From Parascedosporium putredinis (lineage: Eukaryota; Ascomycota; Sordariomycetes; Microascales; Microascaceae), in NCBI GenBank assembly GCA_949357655.1, contig CASHTG010000019.1:1364001-1428000 (forward strand): a DNA stretch of 64,000 nt, given 5' to 3'. A program made the translations under genes and the position numbers. Shown in pieces: positions 24,891-37,683 of the stretch (positions are counted from its first letter, which is position 1; each line of letters begins with the position of its first letter). Under the pieces are notes generated by a model that made no database searches, was not told where the DNA came from, and saw nothing but the letters and a program-made list of their open reading frames with translations.

Positions 24891-27490
24891 CTGTTGACTA
24901 GCCCACAACCTCCCGCCGCATCATTGATCCGCACCCGCACCCGCACCGCACCACATTCACTACTTACTACCCACTGTGACAGATCGGAGCGGAGTGAGCA
25001 ACAGGCTTATTACAACACGCACCGCAAGTACTCAACACACCCAGAACCTCGACCTAGAACTAGAGCAGAAGACCTACAAACTACCTACACCTTGGCCCCC
25101 CTCCTCTCCTTTGCTCCCCTTTCTCCATCCATTCTTGCCTTTTTTCCCTGACCACCCTGAGTGCTCCACGCCTCTAAGCTAGACTGATCTATGTTTGACT
25201 ACCGAATACATCCATCCATGTAACTGAAAGGACATAATACCTCGTCCTTCTCTCGACTTTCACTTCCGCCCTGTCCTTCTCCCTTCCTCTTTTCCCTCCC
25301 CTCTTACACTCTCCTCTTTTCCCCTTTTTTAGTTTGTGTTTTTCTCCTTTCCTCCTTAGTCCCAATTTCGATATCTCCCTGAAGCCCTGTTTGCGTCTCA
25401 TCATGCTCTCACCAGTCAGCCGCTTATCATTAGACGTCGTACTTCCCGTTCTTTGACACCTCTGGTGCTGATCTGTCGGCACCGTGCTTATCCCAGCTTA
25501 AGCCCCGAACTAGCCCTCCGAAATTTGGGACAATTGCACGCAACTGCGCCGTTGTCTTCAATTCCTCCCTTTCGATCCCTTGCTAGCCTCTTCACGAGCA
25601 TCAGCTGTTGGTGCTGAGCCTAAAGTTGTCTCTTCTTCCCTCAAAATCTTAAGCCGCATACGGTTCCTCAAGATTCCCTCCCACCGGCCTTTTAGCGAAC
25701 CCACATTTCTATCTTGTTGTTTGACGGGAGCCATCTTCTCTCGCATCACAATTTAACACGCGGTCCGAGTACTCAACTCTCTCCTCGTTTGAATTATTGT
25801 CGACTATCACCGACGGCTTAGTTGCTACGATTTGTTGTAGCCTCGAGCAAAGACTTAAAGAGTGGCCTCGGTGCACTTCGTTATTCACGGACGGAGACGT
25901 GAACTTGTGAGGTGCTCTTCCAAACCCATACGCCTCTCTAAGTGGCTGGCTTTTCCGACAGGAGTTTGCCGGTGGTGCGAATCAATCCTGCCCATCTCCC
26001 GTCTTGAAGCCTGGTCGACGTCGTCGTACCTCATCCACAGACCCGAACACCTGGCACGATTTTCTCGGCTTGCAGCCCACCCTCGGCGCATTTGCATTCC
26101 CTGCGGGCTAGACATCACTTACATCTCAGCATCTCTGGAGTCACGAGTTCACCTTACCGAAAATCCTTCTCTCCACGAGTTTTTGGGCCAGTCCATCGCG
26201 AATTTTCGTGAGCACAAAATTGAGACGGACAGACGCTCTAAAAGGCTAGCCCATTTTCCGGTAGCCAATTCTCGCCGCCACCGCCCACGAGCAGAATTTT
26301 TTTTTCTCCCTAAGCCTCTAGACACTGGAAATCTAGGCCCAAGTCTCTCGGCGCTATACCCGTGTGACTGTCACTCTTCCAAGCCCGCCGTATTGTTTTC
26401 GTCAAAGCCTCAGCAATATTAGTCACGATCACCAACCCCAACACCGGGCTGACTGACTTTTTGTCACTCCTCACTCTCGCCGACATCCGCTCCTACCTAG
26501 AACCTTTGCCACTCCGCGATCATCGTCACTGAGAAAGAAAGGGAGAAAAAGCCGCTGCTTCGCCTCCCTCCTTTCTTCTCAGTTGCCTGTGCAAATCCGC
26601 AGTTGAGCCTCTTCCCTACCATCAACGGGAGATTTGAGATTCCTCGACGCTGGAAGTGGGCGACGTCCTCTTTAGGTGTACCTTCCCATCCTGCCAAGAA
26701 ATTCGGCAGGCGCACCCCCTCCTTCCTCACTTACACATGCTCATTTCCCACCCCGCGGCAACGCCACAACTTGCGTTTACATCATAGTCTGAGCTGTAAT
26801 ACCAGGATCGTTCCTTCTGCCGTCGGAGCCCGCTGACTGCCGGAACCCCACGCCCCAACAACGTCAATTCCAGCCCCCATCACCAAACTACCATCGCCCA
26901 TTGTCCGCGTCGTCAAGGTGTGTTCGCATCAATTGTCGAATTCATCGACATCACCTGTCAGAAACCTGAAATTGATATTCACACTTTGCGACCGCCACCC
27001 CTTCTGCCTTTGCTTAATCGCGATTTTTCTTCTTTTTTCCCGCCTTACACCTAAACCAACTCTGGTATTTTCCTCCTGATTTTTAAGACCCTAGACCTTG
27101 GTTTCGGGAAAGGAAAAAAACAATAAGAGGACCCCGGAAAAAAAAGAAAAGAGCGAAGACGAAAGTCATAGGAACAAGACCCGTGCCAGAGAAAGTGAAC
27201 TTATATCTCTCTTCTTTCTTCTCACGTCTTTCCCCTCCAAGCGTTTTCGCCAGACTAGGAACAGTAGACTCCTTCTGTCGCAACTGGACGAGAATCTCGG
27301 GGGCAGCGTACCAAACAAGAACGGGGAAAAAGAACCCCCTTCCAGGCGAAACTTTCCTGAAAGGCCAGCCCTCAGCGCACTCATCGTGACCTTACCCCCT
27401 TGTATTACTCTCAGCTCCCTTCTTTTCCCGCACCCTTTGCCCTCTTGCCTACTCCTCCATCACCCCAACTCGGTACCATCGCAGCACACC
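24891..27490 (+). promoter_or_regulatory. Putative long pyrimidine-rich promoter/5' leader of the HAL4-type kinase gene
   Basis: This 2.6 kb upstream of the kinase ATG (27491) is strikingly CT-rich on the plus strand, as in long 5' leaders of fungal regulatory genes. There is no ATG in any frame between 26740 and 27491, so the next start is the kinase start. Farther up are short ATG frames that would be uORFs if transcribed: 25191-25223 (10 codons), 25403-25456 (17 codons) and 26737-26787 (16 codons). Where transcription starts, and whether an intron removes part of this, cannot be told from sequence alone. Confidence 0.4.
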
Positions 27491-29114
27491 ATGCCTTTCC
27501 AGAGGTCAAATCCCTCTTCGGAGACGGGCTCAAAGCCCTCTTCGGTTAAGTCTGGCCTTTCCCAACAAGAAACTGCCACAACCACCACAACCACCGGTTC
27601 CAAACCATCGACGGCAGCAGCAGCTACGCAGAACGGAAAAGCCGTTAATGGTACTTCTACACCTACCGTCGACGGGAAGCCTGTCGAAAAGGCTTCGGTG
27701 AAGGACCGGATCTCCCGCATGTTCTCGACGAAAGAAAACTCATCCACATCCAGGGCTGCTAGCGGAGTCTCGACTCCCACCCCTACGACGACGGCCCGTA
27801 AACCTTCTCACAGCGAAAAAGTCCCTGTTCCGGGAAGTGCCCCTTCCGTCTCCTCAACTACCGCATCAACGACGGCGGCCCGTCCTACCTCAAAGCCGAA
27901 AGACCATCCTACGGCACGCTTCTATCCTAACCCCGAGGCTGTGGGCGGCCATGAACATTTCCTAAAAACAGCAGGAGGCAAGAGAAGCTATCTGATCTCT
28001 GGCGCAGCCTGATTGGAAAAAGGCAACACCCGAGAGCGAGTTGTCACTTGTCACGACCTGGATGAGTAACTATGGCGACGGCAATGACGGTGTGCCAGGG
28101 GCCCCGGCGGACCGGCCTCGGAGAAAAAGCTCCCACCCGCTTCCACACAGACGCTGTTTGAAAAGTACGGCAAATGCCAGGAGGTGATTGGCCGGGGTGC
28201 CTTTGGCATTGTTCGAATCTCTCACAAGAAGCTCGAGAATGGCGGCGGCGAAAAGCTCTTTGCCGTCAAAGAGTTTCGCCGCCGCCCAGAGGAGTCTGAA
28301 CGCAAGTACAACAAGCGGTTAACGTCCGAATTTTGCATCTCGTCTTCTCTCCGCCACCCCAACGTTATTCACACCCTAGATCTGCTAAAAGATTCCAAAG
28401 GCGAGTATTGCGAGGTGATGGAGTTCTGTGCGGGCGGTGACCTGCACTCGCTCATCGTCGCCGCCGTGAAGCTCGAGGTACAGGAGGCCGATTGCCTGTT
28501 CAAGCAGCTCATGCGCGGTGTAAATTATCTGCACGAGATGGGCGTTGCCCACCGCGACCTGAAACCCGAAAATCTCTTGCTTACTACCCACGGTGCTCTC
28601 AAGATTACCGACTTTGGTAACGGCGAGTGCTTCCGCATGGCCTGGGAGAAGGACCCCCACATGGTCTCTGGCCTTTGCGGCTCCGCGCCTTACATCGCCC
28701 CCGAGGAATACACTGACAAGGAGTTTGATCCCCGCGCCGTCGACGTGTGGGCTTGTGGCGTGATTTACATGGCCATGAGGACCGGGCGGCACCTGTGGCA
28801 TGTCGCGAAGAAGGATGAGGATGAGTTTTACGGCCGCTATCTAGAAGGCCGCAAAGACGAGGAGGGATACCCACCAATAGAGTCACTTCACAGGGTAAGT
28901 GTCGTGCATCCTTGGAGACTTTTGTGCTCCGAGTAGTCAGCCTAGCCGTCGGGAAAAGCTAACATGATGTGTCAACCGTTAGGCCCGCTGTCGGAACGTC
29001 ATTTATTCGATTCTCGACCCAAATCCTAAACGACGACTTCAAGCCTCGCAAGTCCTCAAATCTGAGTGGGGCCGGGAAATAAAAACGTGCAAAGCCGGTG
29101 AGGATGGAATCTAG
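27491..29114 (+). CDS. HAL4/SAT4-type Ser/Thr protein kinase, two compensating frame breaks
   Basis: NPR/HAL-family kinase; the yeast Hal4/Sat4 and Hal5 kinases stabilise plasma-membrane transporters such as Trk K+ carriers and support salt tolerance. Exons are 27491-28894 and 28983-29114, giving about 511 residues. The first 200 residues are Ser/Thr/Pro-rich, with KASVKDRISRMFSTKEN. The catalytic domain starts at VIGRGAFGIVRI (about 232). It has Lys in FAVKEFRRRP (260), HRDLKPENLL (354-363) and DFGNGECFRM (374 on); this DFGN-ECF activation start is typical of the HAL group. The APE region reads CGSAPYIAPEEY. The frame breaks after LISGAA at about 28007-28010 and returns at about 28098-28107 (GGGGCCCC). 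Between the breaks another frame codes for DWKKATPESELSL, so the gene is probably intact in nature. Confidence 0.92.
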
Positions 29115-29278
29115 CCCGGACCTTCGACCTTTGATACCACCACAGCCCCAAGCAAGAAACGCCATCGATCATGGCTGGGATGGCTGGGAAGACGGGGCTA
29201 AAGGGCAGGGCTTTCCTTTTGTTTGCCCTGCAGGAAGCCTACCGTTTTGCCCAGGGCAAGGGCGTCCGTGCCTTCGTC

Positions 29279-29337
29279 ATATATATATATATGCTCATGT
29301 TTTATCACAGAAGTGTGTGTGTGTATATGTGTGTATA
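29279..29337. repeat. (AT)n and (GT)n microsatellites
   Basis: Seven AT units at 29279-29292, then interrupted GT units at about 29313-29337. They lie in the 3' flank of the kinase gene. Confidence 0.9.
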
Positions 29338-30806
29338 GAACGGCCGGCGGCTATTGCCACTACTGTTTCCCGCCTTGAAGGGCAGATTGAATACGGGCGA
29401 TTGGTGGAACATGTTGTATTTTTGTCGTCTCGTCTTGCCACTTGGCCTTCTAATGACCTTTAATGATCCTTACGCATAGCCGGTTCCTTTGCATTGCCCA
29501 TTCCATGCTCGCTCTTCTCCCTGTCTTGCTCGTTTTGAAGCTCGGCACCTATTGCTCGTCCAACTTTTAGCGCTCGGTTTATTCTGGTTCGCCACATTTC
29601 CTCCGCGGGGAGTTAGACGTCTATATCTGTATTCTCTAGGTCTGCATTTTCTTTACTGTACTGTTAGAAGGGTAGGGTTCGTGTTTCTGGGCTTTTTTGG
29701 TCTTTTTATTTTTCATTCCCCTTCCTTTTGGAAACTGTTGATGATATATACATACCCAGGAAACAAATCTGAATATCAGCTTTTTTTTAATCCATATATA
29801 TAAGCCTCGCTCTGATTGTGAAAACATATTCACCATGATGACCATCGTGGTGACCGGTAGTGCACATGGTGTCTCGCAGAAGGTCGCAATGTCCAAGTCC
29901 TGGGCCGCTCGTCCCTTGCCGGCGATGTCTCGTTTGACCGCTGGGTAAGGTACGCACGCCTGCTTTTCGGGAGATGTCCGTCGAGGGTCCCGCGTAAAGA
30001 CGCGTCACGATAGGTGCCCGCCCTTCTACGGAACATGACGTCCCAGGGCCCGAGGCCTCGCCTCTTTTGTCGGTTGCGCTCTGCTCTACGGGGTGCCACT
30101 TTGGAGCTCGCAACCGAGAGACCAAAAGCATGGCAGGACGAGAGCACGTCGTTTCCGTGAAGGGGGAGAAGGAGAGGATCTATGCGTTGGACAGACGAAG
30201 GGTACATGCCTGCGGAGGTTCTTGATAGAGGCGGGGACGTAAAATCATTTCAAATTCGCTCTTGTGTTCGTCTAGATTAGGAAGACAAACAAGTATAGGA
30301 AAAAGAGCAAGACAAAACGTACAAAAAAAAGTAGATCCTGTTTACGCCAAAAATTTCAACCGCCGCCACCGACATGAGGGAGTCGAGGATCCTCTGCTCC
30401 CGCAACACATGAACTCGACAAGAACCAAGGATCAATGTCACCGCTCAAATCTGACATGTACAACAGCGCCGCAAAAGGCCCACGCGACTGACAGAAAATC
30501 CAGCGAAGAAGAAGAGAAAAAAGGATGGAGCGCTCGCCCGTACCGTAGCCTTCTAACCGCATGTCCAAACCCTCCATGACGCAACCAAGGTCAAGATGAA
30601 CGCCGGGAGGATGACCCTGCTCGGCCGGTGTATGAGAGCTGAGCTGAGCTGAGACTGTAGGCCCTCCCAAGTTGGAGGCAACTAGTGCCAAGAGTCAAAT
30701 ATTAGAACAAAGGTTTTTCGCTGACACGGTAGGGAGAGACAGCTACATGGCATGGAGCTCAGCATCAAATGATAAAAAAAAAGATATAGTTGTTTTCATA
30801 TCCTAG

Positions 30807-30855
30807 CCAAAATAAACCCTCCAAAATAAACCCTCCAAAATAAATCCTCCAAAAA
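30807..30855. repeat. 14-bp tandem repeat, about 3.5 copies
   Basis: The unit CCAAAATAAACCCT occurs twice perfectly and once with a single substitution (C to T), followed by a partial fourth copy. It is AT-rich against a GC-richer background. Confidence 0.9.
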
Positions 30856-31801
30856 CCAATAGGTTCCTCGCCGACCTGAGCCATCATCATCATATATCAT
30901 TGCGAATGAAGCCAAAAAAACGGCGGCGCATCATTTGCGCCATGGCAACAGCTACTCAGGCAGGCATGACTTGGCGGCGAAGATTCGGCCGCAGACGCAT
31001 CATCCGGCACCCGAGGCTGTGTCGCAGAGCAGCAAAGCGGCCAATAGCTCGAACCTGGTCGCAACGACAACATAAAGCGCCATGACATTTGGAGTTTGAT
31101 GGTGGACCAGAGCCAGAGAGAGAGAGCGCGAGGCCACGACGGGGAGGCTTCTTAAACTCGTCGGTTCCGAGCCACCGGTTGCGGATAGGATACCACATGG
31201 TGGGGAAGGCATCGCGCGAGTGGCTTGTGGCTCGCGTGCGCTAGCGTGCCGAGTCCCCGCAGTTGCCCGAGGTTCGCTTTCTCAAGTCAGTCCGCCGTGC
31301 TATTGATTCGCCGCTGGGTTGTCTAACCAGACAATTCTGACCAGATGTGCGCCAAGGATTGTCGTTGGTTAGACATGTGCTGTGGCAAAAGTCCATTAAT
31401 CCCTTCTCCCGAGGAGCTAAAATGCCGCTGACCGAGCAAAAGTCCACCCTTCGGCCCGGGGGAGGGCATGTCGTAGCTGACTTGCGATCGATGGCGGTTT
31501 ATGCTTGTAATATGGCGCTAGGCAGAATATGTGAAGAGAGGGGACAAAGTAAAAGAGAAAAATAAAAATAAGTGAGAAATGACAATCAAGAAGTATGAGA
31601 ATCGCCGGCCAAGACCTCCTTTCCTTCCTCACCCCCTTCCCCCAAAAAAACAAGGCGATAGCTGTATTTTTCAACGAGCTACCAAGTATATTATGATGTC
31701 CCCGGAACTGTCGAGCGCGTGTCAACATGCAACCACCTGCATCTAAGCAAAAGGGGAATGAATGAGACAAAAGGCGGGTCAATGTTTCACCCAAAGGATA
31801 C

Positions 31802-33332
31802 CTAAGAGTGGAACAAGTCCCAAGCCCTTTCGCATAACCGCAAGAACTCTTCTCGCTTGGCCCGTTGAGTTTCGGGGCTGTCGCGGCCGTAGCCAAAGGG
31901 CCCGGGGCGGCGGGTGGAAGGACCGTTCCCGAGAGGAGGGCTGTGACCTTCCTCGTACTCGGCTCGGGTTCGTCGTTTTGAACTGCGGCTGGCGTCGGTG
32001 GGTGCTCTGTTTCCGGCATGGGGGAAGGGGAGTTGGTGGCTGGTGGCCTCCGTAGTGGACTAACTTTGGCAATAGTTCTGGGCGTCCTCCTGCAAGTTCC
32101 GCCTGCGCTTCCTCCGCAGACTTGTATTCCCGAGGACGGGCAGAGGACGGCGCATGGGGCGGCGGGGAGGCGCGTGCCCGGGAGAAGGCAGAGGGGCTCT
32201 CGCGCTGTGCTGGGCGGGGTAGAGGTTGTGAGTCGCGGACTCGGGAGGTGGGGGAGACCCTGGCCGAACACATCGTGAATGGGTGGCAGGCGATTATTTG
32301 TCTGATTAGCGGGGACGTGGTGGATGTGGGAGGTGTTGGAGAGCTTGGACGGCTGGTTGGTAATGTGCCTCGTCAACGGGTGAGGGTTGTGCATGCCAGT
32401 GAAGGTTTGGTTGAGGGGAGCGGATTGTATTACGCGCTCATTGGCAAAATGCTCGTGAGACGGCGCGACGATGGAGAGGCCTGGGGGCGCCTTGTTCCTC
32501 CTCGACATGCCAGGAGTTTTGGCGGCAAAGTTGTCCTTGTCAATTGGGCCGTCGCCCTTGGCCGACTGCTGTTGTAGTCTCGCTTCAATGATGTGGCGCT
32601 GTTGCTCGCGCACCGACATGCTACGCTGAAGCTGTTCCTTCATAACGGGGTCTTGGGTGACGAAGCCAGGCGACAAGCACGCGATGCCAACCTCTTGTAT
32701 CCCGAGGTTATCTCTCGCGGTAAGGGGCCGGGGGCCTCCGTGGTTTGACTGACCGCCCTTGGACAGATCGAGTTTTCTCGGGCGATGGCGTGGGGCGGGA
32801 ATATCGGGCGAGCCAGGCTCCTTTTTACAACGATGGAAGGCATGCCGCCAGATCGGGATCTAGATCGTACGATTCGGTTAGAATGTATTAGGCGGTGGCA
32901 GGCGTGCGGGCAGCAACGGTCGCGGAAGCGAATGTGTGGACAAAGCCAGACAACACCAGGGCTCCGAGAGAGAGAACGAACGAAAGAAAAGAGAGAAAAA
33001 GAAGAAAAAACAAGTGCGAGGGACAGGAGAAAAAAATCACACAAAAAAGGGCTCAAAACGGTGATCAACGCAAGAAAGGTGTAGATGTGAAGCGAGCGAC
33101 GTGGTGGGAATTGAAAGGGGAAGGAAAATAAGGCTTACGCGCTGGTCGGGGATGACTTGGTAGTGGGCCCTCTGGGACTTCGAGATCCTCTGTGCTGGGT
33201 GGGTTTCGCGATTGTCCGTTGCGCGGAGGGGGACTGTTGTGAGGAAGATTTGGCGGCCTGGGAGTCGGAGGAGGAAAACGAGGGCCGATCAAGAGGGGCC
33301 GGTGATGGAGCCATAGCGATGGCGGCACTCAT
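31802..33332 (-). CDS. Conserved-looking hypothetical protein, several frame breaks
   Basis: I do not recognise a named family. Exon 1 is 33332-33139 (MSAAIAMAPSPAPLDRPSF, Ser/Pro-rich), followed by an intron 33138-32860 (GTAAGC...CTAG with a CTAAC branch site), then a long exon to TAG at 31802-31804. Coding character moves between frames. The first break is at the A5 run (32822-32826 TTTTT on plus), after which VKKEPGSPDIPAPRH is readable; further shifts fall around 32260-32280 and 32020-32030. Readable blocks are MKEQLQRSMSVREQQRHIIE, REYKSAEEAQAELAGGRPEL, KRRTRAEYEEGHSPP and, at the very end, KREEFLRLCERAWDLFHS. The protein is basic, disordered and probably nuclear or cytosolic (inference). 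Length is roughly 500 residues if the breaks are errors. Confidence 0.65.
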
Positions 33333-36300
33333 ACTGGATTAGAGGTGTGCGACTTTTGAATCTCGAATATTGAGAAAGAAAAGAAGAGGCGAGGACGGGA
33401 ATGCGGGTGATTTTTAGGAAGAGCGGCAGAGTTTGGCGCGGAGCCAAGGGCGTGCCTCAGGGTTGGATCCTCAGGATTTGATCAATCCCCGATGTTACAG
33501 GGACTTGGGCCCCTTGCTGCTGGCGAAGGGGGAGGGAAGAGGAATTCGTTCTCTCCTCCTTTTCCCGGTCGGGTAAGCAACAATAGCAATTTTGCGGCGG
33601 CTATTCACCAGCACAGTGCATGCAAGGGGGATGGGGTTGTGGCCGGCTTTGTCCTTTTAGCACTCGGGACGGGGTGAGAATAGATGAAGCGACGTCGAGA
33701 TTGAGCTTGTGCGAAGCAGACGGGAACCACCAGAATGGAGATGGCAGTGTCTATATGGCGGGTCGAATGTGCGAAGGAGGAATGTCGGAGACTCTGACCT
33801 GGGTGTCTCGGTAGACCTTTGATCCAAAAGATTGACTTGATTGAAGGGGGCACGGGGTGACGGTCAATGGATGATTTTCAAGCAGAGTGGATCTTGGAAG
33901 AGAGAATCGTTGGTTCGTTGGTTCGGGTGGCTAGTACGGTTTCGTACTGTACTTCAAGGTGCGCCAGGTTCAATGTTGTGGTTGTGGGGAGAGGAGGGTG
34001 GTCCTGTTTCGATGCTCGTGCGCTGCGCTGAAAAGACGAACCGAGTTACGTCGCCGACAAATAGGCGTCGAGTATGCCGCTTGTGCAGGGGGCAAGAATT
34101 GGTCGAGAGTTCCAGGGATCAGAATTGTGTTCCCGCCCGCGAAGAAGGGGAAGGGGAAAAAGAGGGAAAAATTAAGATGTCGGGCAACGGGGCCAGATCA
34201 AAGATATCGGTATTAGACCTTGGCTTTCAAAGCGCCCAGTTGAGGGTTGAAAGCGGTTGATAGCCTCCGCAGAAATACAGCAGGAGAGAAAGGCCGAATG
34301 GAAACCCGAGGCCAAAAAGGGTCCCGAGTAAGTTTGTCGGAAAAAGGAAAGAAGGATATGATGAGGGAGCGAAAAAGCAACCGGCTGCAGCTTGTCAACG
34401 AGCGAGGTGGCAAAGCAGGGGCTTGGGGCTCCGTTGATTCGCAAATGTCGGTAACCACTTAATTGTCCTGCAGACCAGTTCAGTGCCAATGTTGCCCACC
34501 AGCGTTGATGGATGCTTTCCCTTGCGTTGTTGGCTTTCGATTATTGTGTGTTTAGTTTTCCGTTTTAGGAGGGCGTAGTATTTGGTCGGCTACCCTTCCC
34601 TTGGTTGACGATGAAGTGGAGCAGAGAGGCAGGTGAGGTCCGGCGTTGCTGAGCCGAGCGATGAGGCTGCTGCGATTAAATGAGAGCGAGGGAGGGTTGA
34701 GGTGCTGGAAAGGAAAGGGAAGAACGAAAAGGAAGCTGGCCCATCGACGGGGGAAGGGGGCCCACGGTTATAATATTCAAGCAGCAAAAGGAACAAAAAT
34801 GAAGGAGGAGACAAAAGGCAACAGCGAGTTTCAAACCTCGACGTCTGCCAGCTTCCTTCCTCCCCACGATGTATTGGATGGGTAGATTCCTCTCCTTTTT
34901 TTCTTTCTTTTTTTCTCTTTCTTTTTCTTTTTAGTCTCTCGAGGTATATCTCCTTGCCTAGGTCACCGTCAAGTTCCGGTTTGGTGTGCGACACATGCAA
35001 CAGAGACGATGGGGTACTTGAACGCCCTTTTCCCACGCCAACTTTAAGGAGGGGCAGTCGAGACGCGCGAGCGGTAGCTGGGTGTCGTTTTTATTATCCA
35101 GGGGTGGGGAGAGGGGCGATGAGGGGGGACATGGGAGGGGTGGCCGCACCCATCAGTGACACAAAACCCATGGAGATGGACGGGAGTGTTGTATCGAAAC
35201 CTTGATGGTGAGGGAAGGGGGCGGGGACTTGAGGGTGACTGGGGGACCTGAATGTGGAAGAGGATGCTTCATTGTTCTCCAGTGCAAGGCGCCATCATGG
35301 ATCTCTGTTACCAAGCCAGGGCCAACCTGAAGCATCAATTTATTGTGGCAAAGACGACGACGACACACCAAACACCATGAGCCAACAGGAACATTTTACA
35401 AGCAAGGCCTGAAGTGCAGTGCTCCAATTCACCGTAGAGATCGATGTACAAGTAGCACTGCCTTGGGGGCTTTCCGGGACTACTCGCCCATCCGCACAGC
35501 TTCGAGCAGCGATCATTTTAGGGAACATGATCATTGATCGAATCTGTTTTGTTCACTCCCGGTCGGAGGTTTATTCCAACCCAGCACTGTACATGGCACA
35601 TCAGGTACAAAGCCAGCAAAGGGGGTGTGTGCTGGTGTGTGTGCGTGTGGTGTCTGATGTTTACACGGTCACCGTCCCGGTCGGCGTCCCGAGTATATTT
35701 CCATGATTCATTGAGTCCTCTGCTTTTTGTTCCGGCGAGCATCGATAGGTAATCCGTGTGGCGGTAATAATACAGTTTGTGTGTCAAGCAAATCCAATTC
35801 ATCCCCTCCCGGTTATATCTTGTAACCCTTGCTCCAATCGCCCCAAAGCTCGACATCGTCTTCTTCGTCGGTGCGCGGGACGGCCTATACTACGAGCATC
35901 ATTTTTATGCCTCCGGCCCCTCTTCAGATGATGTCTCGTGAGCCTCTCCTCTACCCCACGACGAATCCATGTCGCGACCCTAAGCCTGCACCTCTTCTCC
36001 TGATGGCCGCCCCAAGACCCGACTTCGACTCTGATGATGTTGCGCCACCTGCAGTGCAGCTTCTTAAGAAGGCCATGTTGTCCAGGACCTCTTCGACTGC
36101 TGTTTTTCAGAGTGAATAACCAACTATTAGAGCCGCCATCTCGTTTGTGTATCAATATTTTGTCTCAACCGGCTCCGCTTTTGTAGCTTAGCTGAGGCAC
36201 TGGAAGATCTTGAGCGGCGTGAGACACTGGAGGAACTGAGATCATTGTGGCTGTTAACAGTTCATTGTTCCCCTACTGTTACAAGTAGAGTCACTTCCCA

Positions 36301-37683
36301 AGTGTTTGAATCGAGCATCATCATCGCTCCAGTCTTCTCCCAAAAGTGTCACTCTCGCTCCGTCAATTTTCCCCTCTCACTCTCTCTGTCGCACTCCTTG
36401 CTAGAAAATGCTTGCTCATCGTAGGCTTGATTGTTTCGCAAGGTGCATGGATTGTTCTGGGGCAACACGGGGTATGACAAGCTTGCTTCCCCCTCGAACA
36501 GGGAATGTTCAACCAGGAAATGGCAGACGAGGTTGAAGTGAGGTACTTGAACTTCGACTGCCCAGACAAGCCAGACAAGCCCGTGCTGTCCTCATGGAAC
36601 AACAACCCTGTCTGTCGCCCTGTCCAAGGTGGAGCTTCCCGCAACTGACCCTGCCAAACGCCCCCAGTCGCGGGTTCTTCAAGTGACTGGCTGGATCAAT
36701 AGATTGGATCAAAAGACCTCGCCAGCATCTCAACTTCAGAGCCGGGCTTCCCAAGGCTACGATCTCGTGCAACATGTGGGAGGAGAGTATTATCAGGGCG
36801 TACCAGACTTCGTGACAGACGATCAACTACTGGGAGTCAAAGCCGGCCTTAGCTGTTGTACATCCAAGTAGACCAACGAGAAATTTTCAAAAAGGTTTGC
36901 CGACAATGGGGAAGATGGGATTTGCTTCACATTGATTGTTTCAAGCGGTACAACTCGTAGCCAAAGAGCAAAAAAGAGGACATGCTAAACACCCCACGTC
37001 CTTTGATCCCAACTTCTCCGTCTTATCCTGGTAAGTTTTGAGGGCTTTTTCTTTCTCTATTTTCTGGCATCTCGTAGCACCACTTCAAACCTCAAACGAT
37101 TTTTGGAGATTTTAGGGACTGCGGAATGCGACCCTTTGATGATGCCACGGACCCGTTTTGCCAACATCTAGTGTATGCAGTAGTATCCACTGAAGGAGTG
37201 GGGATGCTACGACGAGATGGCAGGAGGAAAGAGCGCCCCTTGCTTGCTAGCCCCTTCATTGTTTGGGAAAAGGGCTTCGCCCCGGAACCGTTGAACCAGC
37301 GTGCGCTAGTCATAGCGAATATGAAAATTACACTTCTCCCCAAAATGTCTGTGAGTTCATGCCGTGGGCAAGAATAATGTAATGGGGGTATAATGGAATT
37401 GAGGGGCAGTGCCTCCCGATATAATATTGGATCTTGTTTGCTTCCAAGCAGTTAAGTGCAGTTATTCTTTTTATCCCCACACGATCACGCTCCGTGCGAG
37501 TGTCGTCGAGAGTCTTATCATCAATCCATCCACCTTTGGGTCTTGACGGTAAAGTGATCGATCCCTGCGAATGTGATGCCAGGGGAAAAGCCACCAACCC
37601 ATTGAGGCAATGAACTGCGCTCCCTAAAAAAGTGGTCTTTCTTTCTCTCTCACCTGGAATCCTCCATTTGATACGTCCCCAGA
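33333..37683. other. Gene-poor region, left part
   Basis: About 4.3 kb with no confident gene. The stretch to about 34650 is probably the promoter/5' flank of the minus-strand hypothetical gene. Minus-strand sequence 36157-35813 contains two protein-like pieces (see findings) but no convincing spliced model. Pyrimidine tracts lie at 34885-34935. Confidence 0.45.

Larger units (their letters stand above)
29115..31801. other. Intergenic region between two convergent genes
   Basis: 3' flanks of the HAL4-type kinase and of the minus-strand hypothetical gene. It contains AT and GT microsatellites (29279-29337), a 14-bp tandem repeat (30807-30855) and GAGCT triplets near 30636-30652. Open frames near 29790-30210 on both strands have no recognisable motif. 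Confidence 0.5.

Noticed and set aside
27098..27490. Open frame continuous with the HAL4-type kinase N-terminus
   Set aside because: It contains no ATG, is CT/poly-Lys-like in composition and matches a 5' leader. The kinase start at 27491 is the first ATG after about 750 bases.
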